Notes: a model not told the origin generated them from the letters alone. Counted from the first letter of the stretch, positions 1 through 12,330 are shown. The stretch: 64,000 bases of DNA from Phocoena phocoena (GCF_963924675.1 NC_089234.1:59686909-59750908), one strand, 5' to 3'. Program-made: numbers and translations.

Positions 1-130
1 AAGATCCCACATCCCGCGGAGCGGCTAGGCCCGTGAGCCATGGCCGCTGAGCCTGCGTGTCCAGAGCCTGTGCTCCGCAACGGGAGAGGCCACAACGGTG
101 AGAGGCCCGCATACCACACACACACACACA
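1..130 (+). mobile_element. CHR-type SINE, short form, 5' part cut off by the window edge
   Basis: This is the 3' portion of a short tRNA-Glu-derived CHR SINE in sense orientation, matching the intact copies at 11210 and 60633 from 'gatcccacat' through 'gagaggcccgcatacc'. It ends in a CA-rich tail instead of pure poly(A). The head and left target-site duplication lie outside the window. It sits in a P4HA1 intron. Confidence 0.9.
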
Positions 131-1914
131 AAAAATGCACAAAGACTTTAAACAGATTTTGGCTTTAACAGTTATTCTTTAAAATACTAAAACATGTCTA
201 TAAATATCCCTTTGTTTATTGTATATCTATATTTATGTATTCATACTCAGATTACCAGTGCTTCAGGATACTTAATAGGTAATAGGCCAAAAATAATAAA
301 GTTCAAGCGTGGGGAACATAGTTTTTGTTCAGCTTTAGGACTTTTCAGATCCTTTTTATGATAATGTGCATTATGGATAGGATATACTTTGTTTCTCAAC
401 GTTAATTGATCATGGAATCCTTATTTAAGGAATATCACGTGGTACTAGTGTTCAGTTGAATGCGGGCATACGTAGAAGGAGTTAGTGAATTTTTGAAGTG
501 AGTACTTTTAAGTGAAAACATTTGAATAGTGTTTAACTTTTTCTCTACTACTGATAAACTGAAGCTGGGTTTTACGTTTTTATGTTGATGACTTCCTGGT
601 ATTTGATGACTCACTGTTGACAGCCTAACCTGTAACAGCAAATAAGTAGATCATATTTATGTTGACATTTTTGATAAGTTTGTGGATTTCCAGAAGAACA
701 TGTTTACTTTCGCTTTGGGAGCTAATAAGTAAATACAAATTAGACTCATGAAACATTTTTTTAAAATTTCACATCTAAATATTTTAGTGTGTGTCTTTTA
801 AAGATAAGGACTCTTAAAAAATAACCACAATACCATTATCATGGTATTTCCAGTATCACAGTATTCATAGTAGTTCCATAATCTCATCAAATATCTAGTC
901 AGTGTTCAGATTTCCAATAGTAAGCAGATATTTTTTATTGCCCTTAGAATCTCTTAAAGAAGAGAGCAAAATAGAACTACAGATATAAAAACAGAAGTCT
1001 GTTAATTTGCCAGTTTGTTGATGTAACACACACACGTCAACTCTGCCCCAGGTCAAAGGAGCATCCTTTTTCTCAGAATAGTTAAATTCATCTCATCATC
1101 GTATAAAAAGCTTATTTGATATAAAACCTTGGATTTGATTCTAGGTAAATAAAGTACAAGAATAAACATGAATCATTATTTGTTTTTGTATAGTTAATAA
1201 TTAAAACCAAAACTAATATTATTCCTACCTCATAATATGAAATACTTGTTTAATCAAGAGAAGAATCAGCAATGGAATAACTTATTTAGTTAATATAATA
1301 CATAGATGATTGAAAGGAACCTTTATTTGTTTTGTTGACCACTCTGTCTTTAATACCTGCTAGTAAAAGCCCCTGGCTTCTTTGTTTAATAACTTATTTT
1401 CTCTTTTTCAGAGCTACCCATTTTCTTCTTTACTTTAAAAAAAAAAAAATCCCTTAAATTTTTTTAAAATTGGGAGGTATTTGGGAAAACCTGGTTAGGT
1501 TTTGTTTTGTTTTCTTTTTCTTTTAGAAACTTTCTGAGTGCTTCCCAGTTACCTTGTGAAGTTTGGAGCAGTGCTGGCCATTCATTTCATATTTCTATAA
1601 ATATTTTATTATTTCTTTCATATTTACAATGCCTGAACTTTATTTTGATGAGAGAAGGGGTTAAAGAGAAACCTCACCTTTTAACAATTTAAGGCCTACC
1701 ATCTCTTCCAGAAAATAATCATTAATAAAACTTTTACAATCCTGAAGGTCCCATTTGATGCAGAATATTTGCAGGGTACTGTTTCTTTTGTGTGTTCTTC
1801 CTCAGATACTCTGTGTATACACTAGCATGATTATTGTTTCTTATCTTCATAGGAACAAGCATTAAAAATATTATTACTCTAATATATTTATAATATTTTT
1901 AACTTTATGTTTAG
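131..1914 (+). other. P4HA1: P4HA1 intron (right part), no recognised gene
   Basis: AT-rich intron sequence upstream of the first exon in the window. I recognise no gene and no confident interspersed repeat beyond short A-runs and T-runs (around 1438-1450). It ends in a TTTAG acceptor before position 1915. The left end of this intron is outside the window. Confidence 0.6.
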
Positions 1915-2091
1915 ACTCCTCGGAGACAAAAAAAACTCTTTTGCCGCTACCATGATGGAAACCGGAATCCTAAATTTATTCTGGCTCCAGCCAAACAGGA
2001 GGATGAGTGGGACAAGCCTCGTATTATTCGCTTCCATGATATTATTTCTGATGCAGAAATTGAAATTGTTAAAGATCTAGCAAAACCAAGG
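1915..2091 (+). CDS. P4HA1: P4HA1 coding exon (mature residues 284-342)
   Basis: P4HA1 is the catalytic alpha-1 subunit of the collagen prolyl 4-hydroxylase alpha2-beta2 tetramer. It acts in the ER lumen, where it hydroxylates X-Pro-Gly prolines of procollagen using 2-oxoglutarate, O2, Fe(II) and ascorbate. This 177-bp exon is flanked by AG and GT and reads 59 codons with no phase shift, from TPRRQKKLFC to KDLAKPR. By counting back from the catalytic histidine it covers mature residues 284-342. C293 is visible; in the known protein it pairs with C276 upstream. The stretch lies between the peptide-substrate domain and the dioxygenase core. The match to mammalian P4HA1, as opposed to P4HA2 or P4HA3, is essentially complete as I recall the protein. 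Confidence 0.97.
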
Positions 2092-4101
2092 GTAAATAAT
2101 TTTTTCCTTTTTTTCTCTCCTCAATTTACTCTACCGGTGTTTCAGTTTTTTCCTTTGCAAGATTATAAAAATGATAATTGACATGGCAATAAGCCCATAG
2201 ATAGTTTTAGATATTGTTGTTGCAAACTAATGGCATTAACTAAGCTCTGTACCAGTTGTTCTCTGTTATCAGCACAAATAACATACCTTGCAACTGGGTT
2301 TTAAGCACTTATTTATGAAAATCATAGATGAGATTTTTATTCACACTTGAAAAATTTGTGTTTCAGCACCTTCCTGAAAAAGTTTTCTATGTACTTTGGA
2401 GCCCTTTAATCTCAGAGACTAATCAAAGACCAACTTTTTATGTCTTCTATAGTTTTATCTGAAATAATACTTGAAGTACTTTTATTCCTGTTTAGGTACA
2501 TTATTACTAGAAGGATATAGCTGGGTACAAACATCTTGCTAATCTGAAATAAGGACATCATAGTTTTCTGACTTCAACCCACGTCATTTATCTTAATAAG
2601 AAAAACAATTTATTGTAAACACAATCCTATAAACTTAGTGTTTAGCATAGAAATTCTTCTTTTGTGGGAGTGTGAGAAAGACTGCCCTTTATGCTCTTGC
2701 CTTTTTTCCCATCAGCTTGTTCTTAAAATCTGTTTGGTCTTATTGATAGTAAAATACAAACCGCCATCACTTTCATAAAGAGATTGTTAAATAAACACTA
2801 GGAATATTTTTGCTCAATTATTACACAGGAGTTGGCAAATTTTTCTGTAAAGGTCCAGATAGTGAATATTTTTTAGGTTTTGCAGGCTGTATAGCCTGTT
2901 ATATAACTACTCACCCCTGCTGTTGCAGTGCAAAAGCAGCCATAGAAAATACATAAATGAACGTGGCTATATTCCAATGAAAGTTTATTTCTAAAAGCAG
3001 GTGGCTGGATGAATTTGGCCCATGGACCACAGTTTGCTGTTCCATGTTATATCATAAAAGTTGAGTTGTCTGGATATCTGTACTGTAGAATAAACTTGAA
3101 GTCAGAATTGTTGTTGTTGTTAAGTTTTACTACTTTTCCAAATGGGTACTTTTTGTTTTTTACTAAAGATTACATTTTAAATGGAAAAGACGAGTCTAAT
3201 ATGTATGGATGTTGTCCAAGGGAGTTCTTATAAATCTCTTAAGCAGAATGCCACTTAAAATCACATCATATTCTGTCATTCTCTTTTGGATTTTAGTTCA
3301 CTATTTGTGGTCAGTAAACCAAAATTACCTTGGGAGAATATTTATTAGGATTTCATTTCAGCTTGGAGATCAAGTCTTATATTTCTGGGTTTGGAGGCCT
3401 CAGTCTTCAAAGTGGATGCCTCAATTGGATTATTTGATCAAGAAATTCAATGGCAATAAAAATTTTATACTCTTTTGTTAACATCTGAATCATCCTTCAT
3501 TTTTAGAAAACAGTTTAAAATCATTATCTTGGCTGTCATCTCCTTCTGTTTTTTAACATTTATGAGTTCTTTTCATCTGTCTTTGTGCTCATCCAAGATT
3601 ATTTCACTGTTTGTGTGAAATATATGAGTAAATATCTTGAAGGAAGAAAAGATGACCTTGAAACAAATTTTGAACATTATCTTTGCAAACATTTCCATCA
3701 CCGAAAAAATTAAAACAAAAAGTTTGGAATGGATTATTAACTGCAAATAGCCATTCTTATAACTATAAATTAAACTTCAAATTTTAGAAATTTCTTTTCC
3801 TCACGTCACGTCCTCTAACCGTTGAAAGAAATTTAATTTCCAGTCTCTTTTGTTTGTGTACCCTCCATTCACACAAAACAAAAACAAAAAATTTTAAAGA
3901 ACTTTTAAAAATATAAAATATTTAAAAATCAACAGGCTTTCAAGGCTAAACACAGGTGACTGGAAGTCTATGGAATTACTTTCTCTTTTTAGCCTCCTTT
4001 GTAAAAAAAAATCCCAGAATTCTAACTGATTGGATAAATGTGATTCATTTTTTTTTTTTTTTTTTTTTATAATGCAACTATTTTGATGGTTGGCTTCACA
4101 G
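2092..4101 (+). other. P4HA1: P4HA1 intron with one DNA-transposon fragment
   Basis: The donor is GTAAAT and the acceptor is CTTCACAG. The intron contains an old hAT-like repeat at 2826-3043. The remainder is AT-rich with a long T-run near 4048-4068, and I see no other feature. Open frames within it carry no recognisable protein. Confidence 0.85.
2826..3043 (+). mobile_element. Ancient non-autonomous DNA transposon (hAT-like)
   Basis: The segment runs from 'ggagttggcaaatttttctg' to 'ggaccacagtttgctg'. These ends correspond to the inverted termini of a common mammalian repeat, with the recognisable middle 'tgcaggctgtatagcc' and 'gcagccatagaaaatac'. It is strongly diverged, as expected for a repeat older than the placental radiation. 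I am not sure of the family name, and the hAT assignment is from memory of the termini. Confidence 0.6.
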
Positions 4102-4172
4102 CTGAGGCGAGCCACCATTTCAAACCCAATAACAGGAGACTTGGAGACGGTACATTACAGAATTAGCAAAAG
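4102..4172 (+). CDS. P4HA1: P4HA1 alternative exon, upstream member of the 71-bp pair
   Basis: A 71-bp exon with acceptor CACAG and donor GTAAGA. It reads LRRATISNPITGDLETVHYRISK plus two bases that complete a serine codon with the next common exon. It is one of two mutually exclusive P4HA1 exons known in mammals. The equal lengths (71 bp here and at 5201) mean that including both would shift the frame, so only one can be used in a productive mRNA. It encodes mature residues 343-366 at the start of the dioxygenase region. Confidence 0.96.
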
Positions 4173-5200
4173 GTAAGAGATGTGTATGCTGCATATTTTG
4201 CCCTCTAATGAGTGTTTTGTACATCCTACAGGAATTATTCATTTAAGGGAAGTAGGTCATTTTCAGTCTCCAGTCAAGTCACCACCTATTTTTACGCATG
4301 GATAAACTGCTTTGTGTTTCACAGGTCTTTCCCTTTAACTAGAAGTTCTGTTTTTAATATTTAATTGGTCTGTTATTTTTAGGGAGTTAATATGCTTTGC
4401 ATCACTCTTCAGGTTAGGAATCAGATATCCAGGAAATGGCTTTTATACTTGTTTTCTTTTTCCTTTTTCTTGCCAAAGATGGGGGGAAAGAAAGCAGCAG
4501 CCTGGATTAATCTGGGAGTAGTCTTTGTTTATGTAGTTCTCTCATATTCATAAATGCTGTGGTGAATTCACATCATTCTTCATGATGATTGTATTGGCAT
4601 TTGTTCATGCATCTTATAAAATAACATTGTCATTTTGGAGTAATCTATTTCTCCTGTTGGAGTTTTTATTTTAAAAAACTTGCTGACTTAAAAGCTGGCA
4701 ATGGAAAGAACAGAGTTATGCTTCAGATCTCAGTCTTTCAAATGCTATTACTTCTGAGTTTAGTTGCCTTTTACTTCACCAGAGAGATTTAACAACAGTT
4801 ATAGCTTGGTGAGAGTTTTAAAAAATGAATTTAAAGAGACTAAAGAGACCACTAATTATTCTTTTGTCAAATAATTTAAAGAACATTAAACTTCTAGATC
4901 TGAGAAAGCACCTGTGAAACCCAGTGCTATAAAAAATTTACATAGAGCTTCAAATGATTTTTAAAAAAAAGTGAAAGGACAATCTACAACAAAAATCTGT
5001 CAACCCATTTTCTCTTGATTTGGAAGTGGCTTTTCTTATTGCCACCTTTCTAAATGTTTTTGCTGATTCGAAACCATTACCTACCATCCAGACCAATCTG
5101 AACCCTTCCAATCACCTGTGGCTTGGCAAAACAAAACAAAACAAAAGCCCCAAATTGCCTGCTACGTGAGTAAGTCCTTGTCCTTTCTCTTTTTTTGTAG
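4173..5200 (+). other. P4HA1: Short intron between the two alternative exons
   Basis: A 1,028-bp intron separating the mutually exclusive exons. It has a good donor (GTAAGA) and a pyrimidine-rich acceptor (T-run then GTAG). I see no repeat or gene inside. It has long pyrimidine tracts near 4453-4470 and before the acceptor, which could bear on exon choice. Confidence 0.8.
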
Positions 5201-5271
5201 CTGAGCCGAGCTACAGTACATGACCCTGAGACTGGAAAATTGACCACAGCACAGTACAGAGTATCTAAGAG
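5201..5271 (+). CDS. P4HA1: P4HA1 alternative exon, downstream member of the 71-bp pair
   Basis: A 71-bp exon with acceptor TTTGTAG and donor GTAAGG. It reads LSRATVHDPETGKLTTAQYRVSK plus two bases of the shared serine codon. It is homologous to the exon at 4102: both keep L-x-R-A-T, P-x-T-G, Y-R-[IV]-S-K and the same end phase, consistent with an old tandem exon duplication. It replaces that exon in the alternative isoform. Both copies are open and have intact splice sites, so both isoforms appear available. Confidence 0.96.
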
Positions 5272-6229
5272 GTAAGGGAGTAATGGGAAGAATTTTAGTC
5301 ATATTTGGACTATTTTCTTTCTTGAGAATCTAATTTTCATAAAACCCATCATATGATTTCTAAGAACTAGGGTATTAGGCATAGGTATTTGATGACACCC
5401 GTGCCTGACTTTTCATGATGGACGTGGTTATGGGGCAGTTAATAGAAATTACTAGATTTTAAAATGCCTGCTGAGATATCCCAAACCCTACCTGATAAGT
5501 GAAGCTGTGTTCTCATATTAAAGTAAGGGAAGTTCCCAAAGAGTCTTCATTGAACAAGGCCTAATTTGGTCTCTGTAGTAAAGCAGGGGTTGAAAAATCT
5601 CTGGGTTACTCAGTAGGTAGTGAGAAAATGAATGCCTTGAAGGATTACCTAACAAATCCTCTGCAAGTCAGTTGGTTTCAAATTCTTTGCTTTTAACAAT
5701 ATTTAAGAGAATCTCCTTAAGTTATTGGCTGATAGATCACTGAAATAATTTTTAATAAAAGGTCACTATGTAACTTATTAGTGTATATAACATATAGGAG
5801 CTTACAAAATAAGTGACATTATTTCAACAGAACTCCTTTTCCATCTACTTATTTACATAAAGGTTTCTCAGCTCTCATAAAAATGAAAATAGAAGTATCA
5901 TTGAGCTGAATTCCGTCTCATTGTAGCAATATTTATTCACAGATACAATACCTAATTGAAAATAACAAAATAAGCTTTTATCCATTCATTAGGAATCTTT
6001 TAATATATTTTCACTTTTTATATTTGATGATGATTGTTTAATCATGTTCTTTAATGTATACTAATTATAATTGTAATAACCCATTCTAGGAGACATTTTT
6101 TTTTAACACTTAGGCCTTTATGTTATAGGAAATTTATATTTTTATCAGTTTACATAAATATTTTTCTTGTAGAGAAGTATAATGTGATGAATAAAAGACT
6201 TTTGGTCATAGAAATATATCACTCTAGGG

Positions 6230-6471
6230 CAGGGCTTCTCAACCTCAACACTATTGACATCTTGTATCAGATGATTGTTGTTTGTTGACTGACCTGAGCC
6301 TCATAGGATGTTTAGCAGCATCTCTAGTGCCCACTGGATGCCAGAAGCACCCATGATCCCAGTTGTGACAATCAAAAATGTCTTCAGACATTGCCAAATG
6401 TACCCTGGCAGGCAAAATTCCCACCACCATGCCTGGGAACTTCACCTCTCTACCCCTGTTGAGAATCACTG
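6230..6471 (-). mobile_element. MER20 (hAT-Charlie) element
   Basis: An almost complete MER20 copy, antisense on this strand, from 'cagggcttctcaacctcaac' to 'ctgttgagaatcactg', which are its inverted termini. Inside are the diagnostic 'gtttagcagcatctctagt', 'agttgtgacaatcaaaaatg' and 'agacattgccaaatgtaccc' blocks. MER20 is a non-autonomous DNA transposon old in placental mammals, and some copies are reported as regulatory elements in uterine tissue. Nothing here shows that this copy is active. Confidence 0.85.
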
Positions 6472-8732
6472 TTTAAAAATGGAATGAAAATGCAAGTTCA
6501 AGGAAAAAAAGAAAAGAATAATGTAAAATTTCCAAGTTTTTAAAAAATGCTTCATTAATATATATTTTTTAAAGTGGATGATGGTGGGCATAAAATCATT
6601 ATGGTATTTAGAGTCCACTGGATACATAAAACAAGTAATCATTTTTCAGAAATTACCACTGTTTTCAGTATGACAGAATTAAATCCTTTGAAACTCTTAC
6701 GATGAAAAATTTCATTTGTCAACTAAAAATTGTGCAAAGGAGTACATAGATTTTAACAACTATCTTAGGCACTCAAACAAAAAAGTTAACATTGTTGCTA
6801 TGAGTCATAGCCAAAGTAGTATAAAGGCTAGATAGAATGCATTGATTTCATTTTCTTAATTACTGTTTTTAGGCAAAGCTTTATGTCCTTCACATATTAA
6901 CCTTCAGCATCCCCACACACATATTCTGGTCTCCTAACTGTTTGCCCTATACCACTACCTGTCCCCTTGCCCCTAATCACATTCCTATAATGTGATTTTG
7001 ATTTTAGTAACACTAATACAAGGTAAGGATTTGCAGTAACTAATTTGGATAGACATGTTGAGCTATGGTTTATAATGCTTCTGTGCATAGTAATTAACCC
7101 TCATTTTGAATAAGCTAATTTTCCATTTTACAGAACCTTATTCATGTCTAAAAAAATGAAGCCATTATCTATTTTTAATAAAATAACTAAATCCATTGTC
7201 TGTATATTTTATCAGAGATTACATGATGTTAGGCATTTTTACTGTCATAAACCTAGTAAGTATCTAAATTTTCCAGATTTTGCTGTTTTTAGGAATCATT
7301 TAAAACAAAATTTTATGAACTTAATGTTCTAGAAGTCATTTTTGGAAATTTTCTATATATACAATAGACCTTTTGACAAAATATTCAGCCCACAGAGTCA
7401 TTGGGCTTTTACCAACAAGTCAAAATAAATTACTCGCAGAAAGGTGGTCTACAAACATTTTTTCTCTCTTAGGAACTAAATACCTCTAAATATTTTGAAC
7501 TTATTTTTTAAATATTATAATTTTATAGCTCTGAGAAGCAATTTTATTGGATTTTTGAGAAAGGCCCAACCATGCTTCATATTATTTATAATAGCAGAAG
7601 ATATTTAGCCAGTAGCATTAGAAGCATTAGAAGACTGAGTAACACTACAATAAATTCACACAGGCTTGGCAAAGTATGCAGTGTGGGTGTGTGTTTGTGT
7701 TCAAAACAACATAGTAAAAAGAAGGGTTCCACAGCACAGTGATTTTCATCTTTACTCTTAAGGAAAATTGTTCATCAGCCCTTTTAAAAATAAAATATAT
7801 ATTTTGAGAGAGAGCTCTTAACTGTTAAGGAAGGAATTTGCTCCATAAAATATCAAATACATTTCATATTTTAACAAATTAAAAGTTTCTACTGTTTTGG
7901 AAATTTAATAGCTATGTCAAGACATTTTCTACCCATCACTGTAAATCTGAATTTTGAAGATTTTACAAGTGTAATAAATGAGTGTTTTCTGTTTCCTTCA
8001 TATTTTATGCCTCTGAAGAAGGCATCTCAAACGCAAAATAGCAGAAAGAGTTTATGTGTACTGATGTCAGTTAATGTGATCCCTTTTACTCTGGGAACAT
8101 CTGTATTTTGAAAGGGTCAGAAGGGAATTTCAAATATCTGTATTTTGAGAAATTTCTTAAGTGATTGCATCATCATCTGTGGAAGTAAAAATATGTTCCA
8201 GTGTTCTAGCAAATAGAATTTTCCTTGGGCAAAGTATGTGTGGAAATTCATTACTGTTTAAAAACATAAAGTTTTTATTTACTTTATTGACTATCTGCGA
8301 ACTTCTGGCAAATCATTTTTTGTCTTTTCCAATATTTAAAAAAAAATTTACTATGACTTGTTAATGGAGAAGCTAGTAATTTTGACTAAATCAAAGAAAT
8401 AGAATTTTAGTTTTTGAGAGGTAAAGATTCAGTTATATGCTCTGAGAAGACAGTTTAGTTATTTGAGCTTATAAGTCCAGTTAAAGCAACATAAATAATG
8501 AGATATGCAAATAAACAGTCTACTTAGTGTGATAGAAAAAGCTTCTTTGATTCTGGTGGAATCAGAATCACTTCTTGGAAGTGATTTCATTTTTTTTACT
8601 TTCAAGTACATATTTCCTACAGTATGATATTTTATTATGCTTAAGATTTAATTTACCCCATGTTAAGGAGCAAATACAGTGTAAAAATATTTTAATATTT
8701 TCACAACATAGAGATCAATGCAAATAGCTTTG

Positions 8733-8856
8733 TTTTTTTTAAATTTAATTTTATTTTTTATACAGCAGGTTCTTATTAGTTATCTATTTTATACATATTA
8801 GTGTATAGATGTCAACCCCAATCTCCCAATTCATCCCACTGCCATCCCACCCCCCC
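8733..8856 (-). mobile_element. 5'-truncated L1 3' UTR fragment with 13-bp TSD
   Basis: An antisense copy of the last part of an L1 3' UTR, starting with a T-run (reverse-strand poly(A)), then 'gttcttattagttatctatt' and ending in a C-rich stretch. It is bounded by the exact 13-bp duplication GCAAATAGCTTTG at 8720-8732 and 8857-8869. This is a very short, late L1 insertion produced by target-primed reverse transcription. Confidence 0.88.
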
Positions 8857-8934
8857 GCAAATAGCTTTGAATGATAATCAGATTTTTTTAAGTGCCATAA
8901 TTTTTTTAATGAATAATTTAAAAAATAAATTTAT

Positions 8935-9494
8935 TTATTTATTTTTGGCTGTGTAGGGTCTTTGTTGCTGCACACAGGCTTTTCTCTAGTTGTGGTGAAC
9001 AGGGTCTACTTTTTGTTGCGGTGCGCAGGCTTCTCATTGCGGTGGCTTCTCTTGTTGTGGAGCATGGGCTCTAGGCGCGCGGGCTTCAGTAATTGTGACA
9101 CGCGGGCTCAGTAGTTGTGGCTTGTGCTCTGGAGCGCAGGCTCACTAGTTGTGGTGCACAGGCTTAGTTGCTCAGTGGCATGTGGGATCTTCCCAGACCA
9201 GGGCTGGAACCCGCGTCCCCTGCATTGGTAGGTGGATTCTTTTTGTTTTCTTTTTTTTTTTTTTGTGGTACGCGGGCCTCTCACTGTTGTGGCCTCTCCC
9301 GTTGCGGAGCACAGGTTCTGGACACGCAGACCAGGTGGCCATGGCTCACGGGCCCTGCCGCTCTGCGGCATGCAGGATCTTCCCGGACCAGGGCACGAAC
9401 CCGTGTCCCCTGCATTGGCAGGTGGACACTCAACCACTGTGCCACCAGGGAAGCCTGGCAGGTGGATTCTTAACCACTGTGCCACCAGGGAAGT
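8935..9494 (-). mobile_element. CHR-type SINE, long form, interrupted by a second SINE
   Basis: A long-form CHR SINE in antisense, reading 'tttggctgtgtagggtcttt' (tail side) to 'gccaccagggaagtcc' (tRNA-like head). It contains the typical repeated 'tagttgtgg' units. A short-form SINE is inserted near its head at 9242-9456. Open frames across it on both strands are repeat artefacts. Confidence 0.9.
9242..9456 (-). mobile_element. CHR-type SINE, short form, nested in the older SINE
   Basis: A short-form SINE in antisense beginning with a T-run and ending 'ccaccagggaagcc'. It is flanked by a 15-bp duplication of host SINE sequence (GG[T/C]AGGTGGATTCTT at 9227-9241 and 9457-9471, one mismatch). 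This proves that it inserted after the long-form element. Confidence 0.9.
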
Positions 9495-9910
9495 CCAAAT
9501 TGGCATAATTTTTAACAACAGCATTGCCTTCTATTGGGTAGAACAGTGGTTCTCAGATTGAGATAACTGAAATGGATAGATCTATAGTGTTGTATAATTG
9601 TCCCACTAAGAACCAAAGGGACTGGATAAATTCCCAGTGTGGATGATTAGCCTTTCTTTGTTAACTATTAAGCACTTAGAGAAGAATTATTGAAAGTTTT
9701 GCCCTCTGTAATTGGCACTTTGGGCCCTGAATTATCTTTTGCCTTTGCAAAAAATCACATAGTGGCATTCAAATTATATTAATCATATTTCCTTTGGAGG
9801 TTTTATAACAGTCTTCAAAACCTCCAAAATGGTGTTGTCTATTTGCTTGAGCATGCCTTCCTTAGTATTAGAAATATAGTCATGCAGTGTGAGAATGTTT
9901 CTCCTTATTT

Positions 9911-10124
9911 TTTTTGTTTTGTTTTTGTTTTCTCGGTACGCGGGCCTCTCACTGTTGTGGCCTCTCCCGTTGCAGAGCACAGGCTCCGGACGCGCAGGCT
10001 CAGCAGCCATGGCTCATGGGCCCAGCCGCTCTGCGGCATGTGGGATCTTCCCGGACTGGGGCACGAACCCGTGTCTCCTGCATCAGCAGGCGGACTCTCA
10101 ACCACTGCGCCACCAGGGAAGCCC
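9911..10124 (-). mobile_element. CHR-type SINE, short form, with 14-bp TSD
   Basis: A short-form SINE in antisense. The T-rich tail leads into 'ggtacgcgggcctctcactg' and the element ends at 'ccaccagggaagccc'. It is bounded by a perfect 14-bp duplication GTTTCTCCTTATTT at 9897-9910 and 10125-10138, which marks it as a fairly recent insertion. Confidence 0.93.
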
Positions 10125-11209
10125 GTTTCTCCTTATTTAAATAAAGCATTCCAGTGATATTTTTAAAAAGCATATATTAAAAGAATAATAAAGATTTTTT
10201 AACAGTAGAAATTCATTAGAAATGAAAAAAATATATTGCAGTGTTACTCTGCATGTACAGTGTAGCTCTCAGGTTCCTGTCATTAAGAACAAAAGAAATA
10301 TATTTTGGGTTATCTAGTTATTAATGGAAAAAAAGGACACATATATAAAATTATCTGGAGAAAGAATTCTGTTTTTCTTCTGGCACTAAATTATGTTTTG
10401 TGGAAAAAACACTTTAAAACTTAGTTGACATTTTCAATTATAATTTTACAAAAGATAAAGAATGTTGTTCAAATGATTTTTTTTTCCTGTTATAGTAAAT
10501 ATTATAACTTTATATTCTAACTCAGTTAAAGCACTGAGTACTAGAAGAAAGAATGTTGATTTCCGATTACTTAATTTAATGTAGGAGTAAGACTTCCAGA
10601 TCCTAAAGAATAGACAGTTAACATATTACAGTATCATTGTCTCCACTGAATTTTTAGCAGTGTTAAAACAACTCAGAGCTAATTTCTTCAACTACCCGAT
10701 AGGTCTACAATAATGTTGCTGAAGACAGATTAGCAGTAATGCTTTAAGGGTGGGATCTAGATGAATAAAATGTTTTAAACATATGGAGTTCTCCAGCTTA
10801 GGAAAATCTTAGTATATTTTGGAGAGGTTTTCATGTAAAAGTCAAATTAAGTGAAATAACTTCCTATGTAGAACTCATTTTCCTCTCTAATGACTATGGC
10901 AGAACCACAGTTAAGATAAGTTTATATTTAAGCTGCAGTTATCAATGACTTTCTCTCATCTGAGGCTTAACTGCTAAGCCTCAAACCTTCTATTGAGATC
11001 ATTTGTGATATAACAAGAAGTGCAGATTAAAACTCTTTTTAAAAAGTTAAAAAATTAAAATATTTTTGCCTCTAAGATTGGCAAAGATTGAAAAGATTGA
11101 TACTGGCAAGGATTTTATGAAATGGGCACTCTCATAAACAGTTGATAGCAGTATAAATCACTGAAACTTTTTTGGAGGGCAATTTGACATTTATCAAAAT
11201 GTAAAAGTC

Positions 11210-11418
11210 GGGGCTTCCCTGGTGGCGCAGTGGTTGAGAGTCTGCCTGCCGATGCGGGGGACGCCGGTTTGTGCCCCGGTCCGGGAGGATCCCACATGCC
11301 GCGGAGCGGCTGGGGGCCTGTGAGCCGTGGCCGCTGGGCCTGCATGTCCGGAGCCTGTGCTCCGCAGCGGGAGAGGCCACAGCAGTGAGAGGCCTGCATA
11401 CCGGGAAAAAAAAAAAAA
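11210..11418 (+). mobile_element. CHR-type SINE, short form, sense
   Basis: A complete short-form SINE from 'ggggcttccctggtggcgca' to a 13-A tail, flanked by GTAAAAGTC at 11201-11209 and 11419-11427. The head is related to tRNA-Glu with recognisable A-box and B-box regions ('ggtggcgcagtgg', 'ggtttgtgcc'), but it is not a functional tRNA gene. Confidence 0.92.
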
Positions 11419-11639
11419 GTAAAAGTCATCTAGCAGTTCCACATCTAGGAATTTGTCCTACAGAGATATTCGCATAAGTATGCAAAGATATACAGAAATT
11501 TCTGTTACAATATTGTTTGTACTAGAGAAAAATTAGAAACAACCTTATTTAACCAGTGCTTTATTGACTGACCTTCGTGGTCATTTTGAAATTAAAGGTA
11601 TTTTATTTTAAAAAGAAAAGCAGTAGTTTAAAAAACAAT

Positions 11640-12330
11640 GAGGAATGGAAATGTAAAGTGTTACAGTTGCTGTGGAAAACAGGCTGGCTTCCTCACAAAG
11701 TCAAACATAGTATTATGATATGATGCAGAAATTCCACTTCTAGGTATATACCCCCCATAATTGAAAGGGACTCAAACAGATTACTTGTACACCCATGTTC
11801 ATAACAGCATTATTCACAGTAGTCAACAGGTAGAGGCTGTTGACTATTAATGGATGAATGGTTAAACAAAATGTGGTATAAACAAATTATGGACTATATT
11901 CAGCCTTAAAAAGGAATGAAATTCTGATACATGCTATATGACATGGATGAACTTTGAGGACATTATACTAAGTGAAATAAGCCAGGTACAAAAGGACAAA
12001 TATGGTATGATTCTACTTACAGGGGGTACCTAGAATAGGCAAATTCATACAGACAAAATGTGTATTAGAGGTTACCAGGGGCTGGGAGGAGAGGGAAATG
12101 GCAAATTATTGTTTAATGGGTACAGAGTTTCAGTTTGGGATGAAGAAAAAGTTTTGGAAATAGATAGTGGTGATGGTTGTGTGACCTTGTGAGTGTACTT
12201 AACACCACTGAATTGTACACTTAAAAATGGTTAAAGTGGTTAATTTTATGTGTATTTTACCATATTTTAAAAAATGGTTAAAGTGGTTAATTTTATGTTG
12301 TGTATTGTTTAACCACAGTAATTTTTAAAA
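11640..12330 (+). mobile_element. Old L1 3' end, sense
   Basis: The 3' end of a mammalian-wide L1 (L1M type). Order seen: end of ORF2 ('gcagaaattccacttctagg', 'gaatggttaaacaaaatgtgg', 'actaagtgaaataagccagg') followed by 3' UTR ('aattgtacacttaaaaatgg'). It has many substitutions and no intact frame. A short direct repeat in the 3' UTR ('ttaaagtggttaattttatg', twice near 12231-12295) is visible. Confidence 0.85.

Noticed and set aside
9108..9561. Several overlapping open frames of 100-138 codons
   Set aside because: All lie in nested SINEs and recur with the same peptide pattern (e.g. 'SHCCGLSRCGAQAPD') at every short-form SINE, so they are repeat translations, not genes.
11210..11290. tRNA-like heads of the SINEs as tRNA genes
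   Set aside because: Only the promoter boxes are kept. The cloverleaf is not, and each head is joined to a SINE body and poly(A).
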